The notes: generated by a model not told the origin, from the sequence alone. Counted from the stretch's first letter, positions 23,502-36,180 are shown. The stretch is DNA of 64,000 nt from Vespa crabro (GCF_910589235.1 NC_060975.1:3549569-3613568), one strand, 5' to 3'. Program-made: numbers and translations.

Positions 23502-23600
23502 AAAAAAAAACAGAAAAAAAAAATAAAAAAGAGAAAAGAAAAAGAAGAAAAATGAAAATCTACAAATAAATAATAAATAGAACAAGAACAAAGAAGAATG
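22201..23600. other. AT-rich non-coding DNA with homopolymers
   Basis: Holds a (CT)n-(AT)n tract (22501-22575), poly(T) of about 36 (22689-22724), (AAAT)n near 23110-23128 and many A-rich purine blocks. A possible transposon end near 22288 (ACAGGATAGGTCAAAAG) has no visible partner. No gene is seen. Confidence 0.7.
22501..22575. repeat. (CT)n-(AT)n compound microsatellite
   Basis: About 31 bp of CT is followed by about 44 bp of TA. Confidence 0.95.
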
Positions 23601-24060
<460 letters not shown>

Positions 24061-24497
24061 TTTCCATCCATATCCTTTTATCCGTTTTACCATTCTTATT
24101 ACGAAGGAACCACGCATGTTTCACCAAAATGAAAATTCGTCCATAGTCAGACTAATTTTCTATTATTTCTTATTAATAGTTACATATCATAATATCTTTC
24201 TCTTTGTTCTCGGATTAATCATCGAATTTTTTTCCGATCGAATTTTTCAGCTTGTTCATGTTTATCCGATCGAATCTTTCAGTTTATTTATGTTTATCGA
24301 GAGTTTTGTTTCTGTTTTTCTTTTTTTTTTTTCTTTTTTCTTTTATTTTATTTTTCTATTTTTTTTTTTCTTTCTTTACATATCAACGCGATCGTCTTGT
24401 TTCGTACGAATGTTTATAACATTACTATAATGCGCCATTTGAATATAAAAGAACTATTTCTTTAATGTTTTTAATTTATTTCAAGTTAAAAATTGTA

Positions 24498-24536
<39 letters not shown>

Positions 24537-24641
24537 TATTTATATGTAAATTATAATAATATATATATATATATTATTTATATGTAAATTTAAAAAATGC
24601 TTTATAAATTAATATATAAAGATAAATTAAGAGAGAGAGAA

Positions 24642-24694
<53 letters not shown>

Positions 24695-25006
24695 TAAATT
24701 AATTAATAGGTAAATCATGAATATACGTATAATTTTTGTACAATATTTTAATTTATTATTAATTTGTTTTAAATATTTCTCAATGAATATCCTTAATAAT
24801 ATTCTCTTATAAAATGTGGCAGTAAAAAATGAAGGATAATTGAACGACATAAACGTGATGATTACGTTTGAAAAAAAAAAAAGAAAAAAGAAAAAAATAA
24901 AAAAACACGAAATTGAATGAAAAATTGAAAAGATCGTATAAATTCTAATGGACAGGTCATAATTGATATTTAAATAACTCGTTATAATAAGTTACGAATA
25001 TATATA

Positions 25007-25042
<36 letters not shown>

Positions 25043-25678
25043 TACACCTAACAATTTAATCTGACTCGTCAAATTTTCTTCATCCTATCTTTCTTTCTCG
25101 TTTTATTCTTTTTTCCTTTTTTCTTTTTCTTTCTTTTTTTTTTTTTTTTCTTTACTTTTTATTATTATCGAAGTAATATCGTACAACCATCATCTAAACT
25201 GACGAAGGAGTCTTCGACGTTTTTATATTATTCCTTTTTACCTTCCATCTTCCTTTTACTTTTGTCCCCCTCCTCTCTATTATAAGAACATTTGAAATCG
25301 GAGAAAATGTGTGCGAAACGTAAAAGAGGCAGGCTCCTAAGGTATACCTCATGCCATATCCATACTCATGCCATAACTTTTTTATAGTACCGGCTGTTTC
25401 CTTCATCCCCTCTCTATTCCACTTCACTCCTCTGTCTCCAACCCCTTTCCCACTACCCCCCCCCTCTCTCTCTCTTTCTCTTTCTATCAACCTCTTTCTT
25501 TCCTCTTTCGTTTCATCCTCAAACTGTTTTCTATGTCCTCCTTCCGCGAAGGATTTCCTTTATCGTTCCTTCGCGAATAAAGACACCGATCGAGCGATCT
25601 CTTTCAACGCCTCCATTCGTATATTATGAATCGTATATATTTTTTCTTGTATTTTTTTTTTTTTTACTTTTTTTTCCT

Positions 25679-25709
<31 letters not shown>

Positions 25710-26435
25710 TTCTTTTTCTTTTCTTTTTATTTTTTCATTTTATACGACAGCAAAATGTTACGATATCCTCAAGGAAACTGTAAAATTGTAAATAGGGAGA
25801 TGTCATAAGCTCGAGGATAAGTTTAAACGTCGGCAGAGGGAAGGGGAAGGAGAAGGAGAATAGGAGAGGGGAGTGAATAATTATCAAACATTTGAAAATT
25901 TTTAATCATTATAAATTAGTATTCTCTAGGGATATTTTCTATTTACTTTTGTTTTCTTTCTTTCTTTCTTTCTTTCCTACTTTTTTCAATAAATATATTA
26001 GTATTGAGTTTAGAAAAATGTAGATAATATCTATTTATTCTTATGAATATTTAAGTTTAGTATTATTAATAATATAATATATTTATATATGTATATATAT
26101 AATATATATATATATATTATTATTGAAAAATTATTATTATTTCAAGCCATATCAATGTATTTTTAGACATTGTTACATTTTTTGACATATTTTGATATAT
26201 TTTGAGACACATTGTTATTCTGAAAGGAAGAATAAAAGAACAATAATCATGGTGATATAATAATCGTGTATTAGCTCTCTTAAATTATATGTAGATATGT
26301 ATATTAAATTTTCATCGGATATAATAATTATTATATGTAATAAAATATAATAATTATTATTTTGTAACAAAATTGAATCTTGTGATTCATGATATAAAAC
26401 ATGTAAAAATATCATTTAATATCTTACCGCAAATA
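24061..26435. other. AT-rich non-coding DNA
   Basis: AT-rich DNA with (AT)n at 24499-24532, GA repeats at 24631-24695, (CA)n at 25011-25039 and a C-rich patch at 25441-25465 (CCCC, CCC and nine C). Plus-strand frames at 24116-24430 and 25351-25629 are AT or CT composition effects. No gene is seen. Confidence 0.7.
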
Positions 26436-26970
26436 TATTTTGTTATAGATGACGAATAAAAATGAAATTGTTAATTATTTCAAATTAATATAATATTTTG
26501 TTATAAATACGTTCTGTAATATTTTATTGTAAATGACGGATAAAATTTAATATAGCATGCTGTTATCGATTTCATACTGATTAACAGAAAGAATTAATCG
26601 ATGAATTAATATTAAACGTTAAAATTTATTGTAAATAACGAATGAAAAATATATATTGTTAAATCTTTGACACTGATTAATAGAAATGATTAACCAACGA
26701 ATTAAACATTATATGTTAAAAATTTATTCTAAATATCGAAGGAAAATAATTTTTCTTAACCCGTTTGGTATTAATTAATACATTATTAACTATTCAAATA
26801 CTGATCAATAGGAATTATTAATTACGAATATTAAATGTTAATGACGAATACGTTATGACGTTAATGATGAATGAAAAAGATATTAAGTATTACAAGCTGA
26901 TTAATAAAAAAAAGAAAACTTAACGCCACGAATTAACGTTAAATCTGTTGAAATTTCATTTATTATAAAT
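26436..26970 (+). repeat. Degenerate ~96-bp tandem repeat
   Basis: Recurring landmarks ACTGATTAA-AGAAA-ATTAA and TTTATTGTAAATAACGAATGAAAA repeat in order. The CTGAT-type word falls at about 26576, 26672, 26800 and 26896, giving spacings of 96, 128 and 96. At least four diverged units are present and none is coding. Looks like an old minisatellite or satellite fragment. Confidence 0.7.
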
Positions 26971-27085
26971 GACATGAATGAAAGGAGAAAAGAAAAGAAA
27001 AAAAAAAAGAAAAAAAGAAAACAAAAGAGAGAAAGAAAAAGAAAAAAAAGAAATGTTATTAACTATTTGAAGCTTATTTTAAGGT

Positions 27086-27115
27086 GGGGAAGGGGAGGCG
27101 GGGGATGGGGGAGGG
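27086..27115 (+). other. G-quadruplex motif
   Basis: Five G runs of three or more lie within 30 bases (27086-27089, 27092-27095, 27100-27104, 27107-27111, 27113-27115) with loops of 1-4 bases. This is a strong plus-strand G4 pattern next to an otherwise AT-rich block and just upstream of a CpG island. Confidence 0.8.
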
Positions 27116-27159
27116 TACACAATTAAATGATGAATAAGAGAATCATTTCCAATGGTTAT

Positions 27160-27480
27160 TCGCAAGAACGAAATAATTTCTATTTGGGAATCGGAGCGTG
27201 TTAGGTAGGTACATAGGTGCAATCTAAATGTTGTCTGACGAGGACGTAGGTTTTCGTTTAGTTCATACACAGAGAGGAAGAGATCGACCCTCGGGGATTC
27301 GTTCCGCCCTCTCGATTTCAATCTCTTTTCATCCCAACCCCAACGGTGTCTGCCGAGAGAGGCACGTTCTCGCGGGAAACGCGTCGTGCGAGCAAACCCG
27401 TCGACGAAGTACTACCCTGTCGACGATTTTCACTCTCTTCGACCCTTTCAATTATCGCGTCTAGAAGGTGAAAGAATTTG
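27160..27480 (+). other. CpG-rich unique island
   Basis: About 320 bp with dense CpG (GCGGGAAACGCGTCGTGCG near 27373) and no repeats. A 78-codon plus frame (27228-27464) and an 80-codon minus frame (27079-27321) overlap; neither resembles a known family. The position just downstream of a G4 motif fits a promoter, or an orphan regulatory element. No core-promoter motif set is clear. Confidence 0.4.
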
Positions 27481-28315
27481 CCACATTTGACAATGTTCCT
27501 TTGATATCAACAGAAATTACAATTCGAATAAGTAATTAGAATCAATGTCTTCTTCTTCTTCCTCTTCTTCTTCTTACTTATCATTCTTTTATTCTTGAAT
27601 TTTTCTTTCTTATTACTTTTTCATTTATCAACATTACTATTGATATTATCAATTTTACAAAGAAACTTTACGAATAAATGTCCTTAAGATTACGAGGAAT
27701 AAAATACAAAATATATATATATATATATATGCGTGTGTATATGTGTTTGTGTGTGTGTGTGTGAGAAGAGACTTCAAATTTACATTATAAAGGATTAAAT
27801 AGAAAAACAAGATATATGTTAAAAATAATAATAATTCAAAGAATTACATTTTTTCAATGCTATTGCATATATTTAAGATGATTATAAAAAAAAAAAAAAA
27901 AAATAAAGTGGATAAACAAAATATTCATTATTTCAAACAATTATAAAGAAAGGAACATAATCTCGATACGCAAAGAATAAAGAAATATTATTAAATATTT
28001 CATATATTTTTAACATATATAAAAATATAAAGAAATTATTATTAAGTTGGAAAATATGAAACGGACGTTTTTGTTTAGTTATTTATTTTCATTCAACGCC
28101 CGTTTCATAGTTTCCAACCTAATATATACAAGTTTACTTATTTTTTTACACGTTCCTACCTTCTCTAAACAGATAAACGCCATGTTAGAAGTATTTCGAA
28201 GGAACACTACTAACAACCAATGCTCATTCATATACACGCATATATATAAGGAAATGTTCATAGAGACGAAAGCTTTCAGCTGGGATAAACAGAAAGCAAA
28301 GTCAGTGAGTGAATA

Positions 28316-28317
<2 letters not shown>
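27481..28317. other. AT-rich non-coding DNA
   Basis: AT-rich DNA with a CTT-rich patch (27550-27575), (AT)n-(GT)n near 27713-27762 and poly(A) at 27887-27902. An 89-codon frame (28047-28316) and its antisense partner (28079-28261) show no recognisable domain. Confidence 0.6.
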
Positions 28318-28384
<67 letters not shown>

Positions 28385-28427
28385 TTTTGTAGAAAGAGAG
28401 AGATGAAGATATGCAGAGAGAAATAAG

Positions 28428-28489
<62 letters not shown>

Positions 28490-28492
28490 ATA
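28318..28492. repeat. (TA)n, (GA)n and (GATA)n microsatellites
   Basis: Two TA blocks (28318-28348 and 28353-28370) are followed by GA units and a (GATA)n array of about 13 units at 28427-28479. Confidence 0.95.
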
Positions 28493-28519
28493 TAGAAGAG
28501 AGTATCATGTTAGCACTAC

Positions 28520-28790
28520 TTGTTTAAGGACCTTCGTATTACAAAGCTAGACTACACAATCCTCGCATTTATCTGAACTTATTCGTACTCTAGAATGTAG
28601 ATAGACGACTCGAAACCAACTAGGAAGTTCGTAGAACGGGGTATGTTCATCCAAACTGAGGATTGTATTGCTCGGCTTTACCACAAAGACGGGACAGCCA
28701 ACAATCTAATGCTTTATGCGAAAAGACAGACGTTATACAGGCCATGTATAACATTTAGATCCTTGACTACGAACGATTTCTTAGAAATTA
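28520..28790 (+). other. Unique island with a short open frame
   Basis: Non-repetitive sequence between a GATA array and AT-rich DNA. One plus-strand frame is open for about 67 codons from the stop at 28598-28600 to a TAA near 28801, with a possible ATG at 28643. Its residues are mixed rather than low-complexity (for example ARLYHKDGTANNLM), unlike other frames here. I do not recognise the product. It may be chance, or a decayed exon or transposon fragment. Confidence 0.3.
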
Positions 28791-28969
28791 ATAGAAGATA
28801 TTAATATTGACTATTAAATTAAAGTCTACGATCATTCAGGAATCTTTAAATAAATCATGAAGGATAAAATGTTATATATGTATGTATATATGTACGTACG
28901 TAGATAATCATTTCTACGTAATCATTTTAATATTATCTAAAGGAGTATTTAAATATTATTAATAGTTAT

Positions 28970-29319
28970 ATGTTAATTAAAAAGTGAAAAGGAAAAAAGA
29001 AAAATACGAGAATAAACGATCTAATCGACGATCATTGTTACTAAATAAATTCCATAAAAGATAACGTACGATATTTAACTTTTATCGTATATCGATTTCT
29101 TTCAATGTCGACGTTTCACGCGCGTTAGAACAAACTGAATGAAAATTGACATAATTAAAATGGTCGTGTTAATTAAAAAAGAAAAAAGAAATAAGAAAAA
29201 AGAAAAAAAGAGAAACGTAAAAACGAAAAAAAAAAAATAGAAAGAAAAAAGCAATCAATTTTATTCGACAATCATTATTATTAAATAACTCATAAAAGAA
29301 AATATATATATATATACAT

Positions 29320-29373
<54 letters not shown>

Positions 29374-29700
29374 ATTTGTCCCAGTGCGCATCTGTTTCTC
29401 ACAGTCTATAACTAATTGACTAACACGAGATAATTGAAATAATTAATGGTCGTGTTAATTAAACAAAACGAAACAAAACAAAATGGAAAAAAAAGAACAA
29501 AAAAAAGACCAAAAAAAAAACAAAAAAACAAAAAAACAAAAAAAGAACAAAAAAAGAAGAAAAGAAAAAAGAAAAAGAAAAACAATACAAACAAACAAAC
29601 GATCTATTGGAATTAATCGTTGGCAAGAAAAAAATAAAAGCACGAAGGACGGACATACAAGAATGTAAATAATATGTAATAAAAATTAACATAAACGTGA
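28970..29700 (+). repeat. Degenerate tandem repeat (~200-290 bp units)
   Basis: A word TGTTAATTAA begins units at about 28971, 29167 and 29451. The last two share 19 exact bases ending GTCGTGTTAATTAAA (29159-29177 and 29445-29463). Between them, segments like TCGAC-ATCATT-TTA-TAAATAA and CATAAAAGA recur. Purine-rich and (TA)n expansions inside units explain unequal lengths. Confidence 0.6.
29283..29371. repeat. (TA)n microsatellite with CATA interruptions
   Basis: TA tracts with a short CATACACATA interruption. Lies inside the second unit of the degenerate array. Confidence 0.95.
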
Positions 29701-30779
29701 GAGGATAATTCTCGTTAAATGATAATAAACTTTTCTTTCTTTTATTTCTTTCCTTCCAAATCCATCCCCCTTTTTCATTTCAAAATGGTAATATAATAAA
29801 AACCGTTCGGTAATAAAATCGAAATCGTTCCTCCGTGACGTCAATAACTCGACTCCACTCCCCTCACCTCCCCCCCCCCTCATATCTCCGTCGTGATGAA
29901 ATATCCAGAAAAATTTTCTGATTACCACAGATCGAATCCAAAGGTTTCATCTTTTATCCGAAAGGCAGGCAGAACAACGACTAGTAAGCTTCCGTTTCAT
30001 GCTCAACGATTTTCAACTTCTCCGCGTCCCTCCGCCATCTTCTCTCCCTACTTTCTTTTTCTCTTTGCTCTCTCTCTCTCTCTCTCTCTCTCCCTCTCTC
30101 TCTCTCTCTCTTTTACCCATCCATTCGTTGGATCCACTCGCAATCTAAAGTTTCATTACGGAAGTTTTACGTTCGGCATCCAATTTGGAAAGCATCAATT
30201 TACGAGCTTCCATTCAATTTACAACTGGACTCTTAAAATATGGCACTCGAATGGTACGATAATGAACGAATACTGATCGGGACACTTTCTTTTTCTTTGT
30301 TTTCTTTTCTTTGTTTTTTCTTTTCTTTTTTTTTTTCTTTTTTTTTTTTTTTTCTTTTTTATTTTCCTATTTTTCTCTCGAAATGCAAATATCGAAAGTC
30401 CACGGATCGTCGACAAGGATAGCGATATAACAAAAAAGAAAGAAGAAAAAAAGAAAAAAAAAATGAAAAAGAACTAAAAAAGAAAAAATAAAAAAAAAAA
30501 AAAACTAAAACTATTTGATATAAATTCGAATAGCTTAACGCCCCATTTATATACATATATATATATATATATATATCTTTCATGACGAATGTCGTTGTCG
30601 ATAATATCCCTGTCGGGTAGATAAAAAAAAAAAAGAAAAAAAAAGAAGAAGAAAAAAAAGAAAAAGAAAGGAGAACATTTCAAGAGTGATCGTTTTAACT
30701 TTTTCTAATCAACAAATTTCCTTCCTGTACGATTCAAATCTCGTTTATCAAAACGATAGGAGTATTAGAACCGACAGAC

Positions 30780-30832
<53 letters not shown>

Positions 30833-30837
30833 AAGAT

Positions 30838-30878
<41 letters not shown>

Positions 30879-30900
30879 ATGAGAAAGAGAGAAAGAGATG
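29701..30900. other. AT-rich, purine/pyrimidine DNA with small unique patches
   Basis: Contains a C run at 29867-29879, a unique patch at 29890-30060, (CT)n at 30067-30112, another unique patch 30113-30270, long poly(T)/poly(A)-type tracts and (GA)n at 30780-30892. Frames at 29893-30276 and 30219-30416 are composition effects with no domain. Confidence 0.55.
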
Positions 30901-31560
30901 GACATGGTATTCGGACATGACGAAATTCGTAGGAAATCGGGCCAATCGAGGTGATCCAATTAGAGCATAATTGAAGGTCTAACTGGTGTAACGTTTAATT
31001 AGAGAGCACAAGCGTTTCCTCCCTTTATTGAGAAGTGCGTGTTGTGAGAGGGTCCACCTCCTCCTCCCTCCCACCGTTCCACCTTCCTTTCCCCTTCCTT
31101 CCTTCCTCGTTTCTACCCTGTCCCATCTCTCTTCTCTCTTGTACCATTCGTGGTGACAATCTCGTTAAACAAGACCAAACCATTGTCTCTCTCTCTCTTT
31201 CTCTCTCTCTCTCCCTCTCTCTCAGTCTACCTATCTACCTCTCTATTTCTATCACTATCTATCTCTTTCTCTTTAGGATCACACGTACGTAGGGAGTCAT
31301 TGATATACGTGAGCTAATCTTTCATTAACGAGTAGAATACGTAACGTCAGTGTAAAGCGTGTTACGCATGACCAAATGGATTACCAATCCGTTCTTAAGC
31401 GATAATACCTATCGGTACCTAAAAGAGTACTAATTTTACGATAGGTTCAAGTACATATATACGTTTTAATTGACAGGCTGTACCATAAGTTACGTTTATC
31501 TCTCGATCAATGATAAAACGCTCGAATCGATATATTTCATGTAACCCATAACTCTTATAT
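30901..31560. other. Unique island pair around a CT tract
   Basis: Unique sequence lies at 30901-31060 and 31275-31560, separated by a pyrimidine and (CT)n tract (31060-31275). The second part has a TCATTAACGAG word, a CGTAAC/GTTACG inverted pair near 31341-31367 and an 8-bp inverted repeat ACCTATCG/CGATAGGT (31407-31414 and 31439-31446) with inner GTAC words. It is a candidate non-coding regulatory element. Confidence 0.4.
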
Positions 31561-31627
31561 AATGAACATCGTTGATTATCAGAATGAATTATTATAATTA
31601 TTTTTGATAAATAATTTTATATATTAC

Positions 31628-31643
31628 AGATAGATAGATAGAT

Positions 31644-31688
<45 letters not shown>

Positions 31689-31690
31689 AA
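31628..31690. repeat. (GATA)n-(GA)n microsatellite
   Basis: Four GATA units pass into about 40 bp of GA. Confidence 0.9.
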
Positions 31691-31879
31691 AACGTTTATG
31701 CTTGTTTCATTTAATTTATCTCAATTTCGTATATTACACCAGTTTATATTATCAAATATGTTTATTTATTATGTTTATTTTTCTCCTTTTTATAACTTAT
31801 TTATACAAAACGCATTTATCCATATAACATTATTCATTTATTTATCAAGAAATTTTATACGAATACTTGATAGGAATAT

Positions 31880-32470
31880 TATATATTAAATGAAAAATAA
31901 TCATTTATGAGAATACATTTATTTATACGTGCATGTTATTATATCATTTTATATTTTTATTTTCTTAAAATGTTCAAATATATCATACAAATTTTGATTT
32001 TAATTTGCATTAAACAAATGTATTTATCCTATAGTTTTAATTATACGCGTATAATTTAATTAATGTTGATTTTTTAAAAACAACAAGTCATATAGAAATA
32101 TAAAATGAAATAATAAATATAATATAATCTTTTACAAGTGTCTATTAATCCAATGTGAACATTATTATATCGTACATAATTTTCTTTTTTTTTTCCAAAT
32201 ATATCATACGCAATATGTTATTGTTCGTATAATAAATTTTATTTATATCGTACTTTAAATCTTTTTAATATTAACAAGTCATATAGAAATACAAAAGTAA
32301 CTGGTAAATAAAAAAATAATCATTTATATTAAATCCAAATTTATTAATTTACACATTAATTCACATTATTACATCATATTATATATATATATATTTTTTT
32401 TTTTTCTTCAGATCTATCACACTTATATAGATAATTTATATTTATAATAAACGTATTCATCCAATATTTT
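31880..32470 (+). repeat. Degenerate ~200-bp tandem repeat
   Basis: Three diverged units share ordered landmarks: ACAAGTCATATAGAAATA (32083 and 32274, spacing 191), ATTATTATATC-type words (about 31935, 32161, 32365) and CAAATATATCATAC (31975 and 32196). It is AT-rich and non-coding. Confidence 0.65.
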
Positions 32471-32488
32471 CAGTCTTCTCAAAATCAG

Positions 32489-32491
32489 TAT

Positions 32492-32540
<49 letters not shown>
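32489..32540. repeat. (AT)n microsatellite
   Basis: About 50 bp of AT, directly after the degenerate array. Confidence 0.95.
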
Positions 32541-32543
<3 letters not shown>

Positions 32544-32554
32544 TTAATACCTAC

Positions 32555-32835
32555 GGTAAGCAATGCTCGTCGACATTCACGAGACTATTCGTCGATAATT
32601 CCGGCGCCGAGTAGTATTTGCATCCCGAACGAGCAAGTAATATTCTTAGGTATGATTAAACGTGGTACCGTTTGAATATTGATTTAACCGTTCGCGTCGG
32701 AGCTTAGAACCATTCATTACGCGATTACTGCATCGCGAGAAGATAAATTTAACGGTTACGAATGAAACCAACGAACTTTACACGTCGAACTCGTGAATAG
32801 TTACTTTAGTAGACTTAAAATCCCTTATATATATA
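32555..32835. other. Candidate conserved non-coding element
   Basis: About 280 bp of CpG-containing unique DNA in AT-rich surroundings. It includes CCGGCGCCGA, a POU-octamer word ATTTGCAT (32616-32623) and CATTACGCGATTACTGC. No frame of note is present. An enhancer is the simplest reading, but it is inferred. Confidence 0.4.
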
Positions 32836-33560
32836 TATACCTATACCCTTTTAACAGATAGAAATTCATCGAAGATCTTATAATGGGTTAACATGTAGTT
32901 ATAAATTATGAGCTTTTATGTAACGAAATTAAGATCATTAAACATACGACAACTTTCTTCATTATTTCCTTGTTATTTTTAATCCTCTTTAGTTGCAACA
33001 ACATTCTTCTATTTTTGTTTCTTATCATTTTGCATATAATATATAAATTATTGAAACGATTAGATTTATTCAAAATGAAATTAAATTGATCGATAAATTC
33101 AATTTTGTTCTAACATTGATATCGATTTGACGAAATTCATAAAAAGAAACGTATAAAAAAAAAAAAAAAAAAAAAGAAAGAAAAAGAAAAAATAAAAAGA
33201 AAGAAGGAAAGAAATTAATTTTTAGAGAAAAATATAACATTTAATTGATCGTAATAATAATAACAAAAAATTTATATTACTGTATCTATATATTTACATA
33301 CATACGTAATAAATTGTAAAACATTAAGACGAGAAAAATATTATAATAATTTAAGAATACTTAATAACAATTTATACAAGATGTATTACTATCGAAATCA
33401 AGTTTATTATAATTTCATCGATATATTTGCTATAATTCGTATAACGAATCGATATTAAATACTTAGAGATATACATACATATATACATGGAATACGTATA
33501 AATGTATATATATATATATATATATATCCATTAATTCTTAAATCGAACGAATACGAATTT
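32836..33560. other. AT-rich non-coding DNA
   Basis: AT-rich DNA with a poly(A) run at 33154-33174 and an AT tract at 33507-33528. No gene or repeat family is recognised. Confidence 0.65.
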
Positions 33561-33904
33561 CATGTAACAACCATTCACTCAGAAAACATTGAACTTATCT
33601 TAGCTGGTCTAGAAGGTTAACATTCCTAAAAGTAGTCGTAAAAGGGATAGATATGGATGAGAGAAGTACCTTCTTCTTCACTGTATTGGGCGATGTCCAT
33701 CGACGTCGAATTGGTTCGAGGGTTATTAATAAGGCATCTGTCTAGTTCTGGCACGCTTTAGGGAAGTTACGACGCGTTGGTATGGCCTCCCGTTGGCACG
33801 GTCAGAGTATTAAGACGTAATAGCGTATCCCTCTAACCCTCCTCTCTGGCAGAGACTCAAACTCTCCTCCTCTCTGCCTATCCAATAGAACTGCCGTTCA
33901 TACT

Positions 33905-33905
<1 letters not shown>
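33561..33905. other. Unique CpG-containing island
   Basis: About 340 bp of balanced sequence with GATGTCCATCGACGTCGAATTGG and GGCACGCTTTAGGG-type words, ending at a long CT tract. No convincing frame is present. It is a candidate regulatory element. Confidence 0.4.
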
Positions 33906-33966
<61 letters not shown>

Positions 33967-33990
33967 CTATCTATCTATCTATCTATCTCT
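33906..33990. repeat. (CT)n-(CTAT)n microsatellite
   Basis: About 50 bp of CT followed by CTGT/CTAT units. Confidence 0.95.
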
Positions 33991-34326
33991 CTCCCTGTAG
34001 TTTCCTAGTCCTTGACTAGAGAGAAGCACGAATCTCAGGAACGATCGGGCAAACCTAGTCATGTTTCATCTAACGGCAAACTCATACCACTATCTTCTTC
34101 TCCCTCTCCTATTAGTTATCTTCCTCTATTCTCTATACTTCTGATTTTGACCCTACCAATAGGAAGAATCTATTCTTCTAAGTTAAGCAAGATTTATAGA
34201 TCAATGTAATTATTACGTCGAAATTGTTTCGTTTCATTCATAACTTCGAATATTTCATACTATTATTATTATATGATTTATTTCGAATACGATCAAATGT
34301 CATTTTATATATGTTATAATTCTTAA

Positions 34327-34373
<47 letters not shown>

Positions 34374-34776
34374 ATTTATTTTTATTTTGTTATTTAAAAT
34401 GTTTTTATTCTGATCTAACTATTTCGATTTATTCGTACATATTTCGATATATCGTTTATGTATTATATCGATTGATTTTTAACGAAGAAATTCTTTTATT
34501 TTCTTTTTATTATTATTATTATTTTTTTTTTCTTCTTTCTTTTTTCCTTTTCTTTTTTAAAGAAATTACACTTTACATAATGATCGATGTAATGTTTGAT
34601 CTAAAATTATTCTATTTTTATAATTGTTATAATAAATTAATAATTATTATAATTAAATTATTTTCATAAGATGATGATAAGGTTTATTAAAGATTGATCT
34701 GTAATATAATTTAATAAATCTATGATATTTAAGACTTGTGACATATTAAAATTATTATGTAATATAATAAAATGTT

Positions 34777-34809
<33 letters not shown>

Positions 34810-34880
34810 ATATAATTAAATTAATAAAACGATCGATAAAATAAATAAATATGTACATATATGGATTAATATGATATTAA
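33991..34880. other. Small unique patch then AT-rich DNA
   Basis: Unique sequence at 33991-34210 carries a 65-codon frame with no domain. AT-rich DNA with (AT)n at 34329-34374 and 34778-34806 follows. Confidence 0.6.
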
Positions 34881-35250
34881 TGTAACAACATGGAAAATGT
34901 TGGAATTATTTGAAAAGCTGAAAGACAATAGTTAAGCGTTGAATATCATGGTGATCAACGAGAGGATTCGAAAGTAACGTATAACGTACCTAGATTCACC
35001 TTGGCCAGATTTATGGTACGTTGTTAACCATGGAAGACGCGTTATCTGGAAAATTAATATCAGCGTTCGCTATCTTTCGTGAGCCGAGCCTCATACAAAT
35101 TGCTTCGCCTTTCAAGTCATTTGTTATTAACTTCGTCGATATTAATTATGGTAGTACGTATCGTCTTCGACAAACATCTTTCACGATACCTATACGCCTT
35201 ACGAAATATTATTTATGTGATAATGTTTCTTACTGATATAATTCAATGAA
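34881..35250. other. Unique island
   Basis: About 370 bp of non-repetitive sequence with CpG words. A 71-codon plus frame (35021-35236) has mixed composition but no recognisable family. It may be a conserved non-coding element or chance. Confidence 0.35.
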
Positions 35251-35281
35251 CATATTTAAGATACGTCAGTACATGAGATCG

Positions 35282-35288
<7 letters not shown>

Positions 35289-35376
<88 letters not shown>

Positions 35377-35394
35377 TATATATATATATATATG
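35289..35394. repeat. (AAT)n-(AT)n microsatellite
   Basis: About 85 bp of AAT/ATA trinucleotides ending in AT units. On the minus strand it would read as poly-Tyr. Confidence 0.97.
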
Positions 35395-35675
35395 CATAAT
35401 TAATATTATATAATTAATATTACCTATCGTTAAGTTAATATGGACGATTTGATCCATTCGTGAGATTAATTATAACGACGAAGTTTTGCTATAACTTTTT
35501 TTAATTATTTATCAACGCTAATATTTAATAAAGTTATTATATATTAATGAAAATTAAATTTACCTCGTTAAAAGTTCGATACGATCTTTCGCATTAATTT
35601 GATTTTGAAGAACAATTCCTTCAACAATATTTTCTTTATATATTATTTACTACTTATACGCTTATATATTATAGT

Positions 35676-35710
<35 letters not shown>

Positions 35711-36180
35711 TTATAATAAATTTAATATTTAAATTGAAAGAATAATTAAAAATCTAACGTATTATATGCACATACAGAGCTCTTACATTTTTTTACGTTT
35801 CGAAGTTGCAATATATAAACGTGTACGGTTATCTGTATATACATTTTTTATACATTTTTTGAACTAATTTTATATAGTTTTATATACACGTAAATTATAG
35901 CGATAACGCATTGACCTTCAATTTTAATTTATCATCGTTAATATTTTTTTTTTTTTTAAATAGATTATCATCAAGTTATGAAAAAATTAATTTCCCTCAA
36001 AAGTTTCAAGTGTCTTGTCAAGATCAATTTAAAACTTAAACTTCTTCTTTTATATATATATATATATTTTTTTTTATATATATATTTTATATACCTATAT
36101 GTTTTTGTATCATTATAAGCATTCGTATTAAAATTATAAAAATAAAAATCAATCTGTTAGATAGCGAAACTAATTAGAGC
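35395..36180. other. AT-rich non-coding DNA
   Basis: AT-rich DNA with (AT)n at 35681-35708 and several T runs. No gene is seen. Confidence 0.7.

Noticed and set aside
28427..28479. CRISPR-like or other functional array
   Set aside because: It is a plain (GATA)n microsatellite. No array in the window has the direct-repeat and unique-spacer pattern of CRISPR.
31472..31500. DNA-transposon end (ACAGGCTGTACCATAAG)
   Set aside because: It looks like a terminal repeat, but no matching inverted copy was found.
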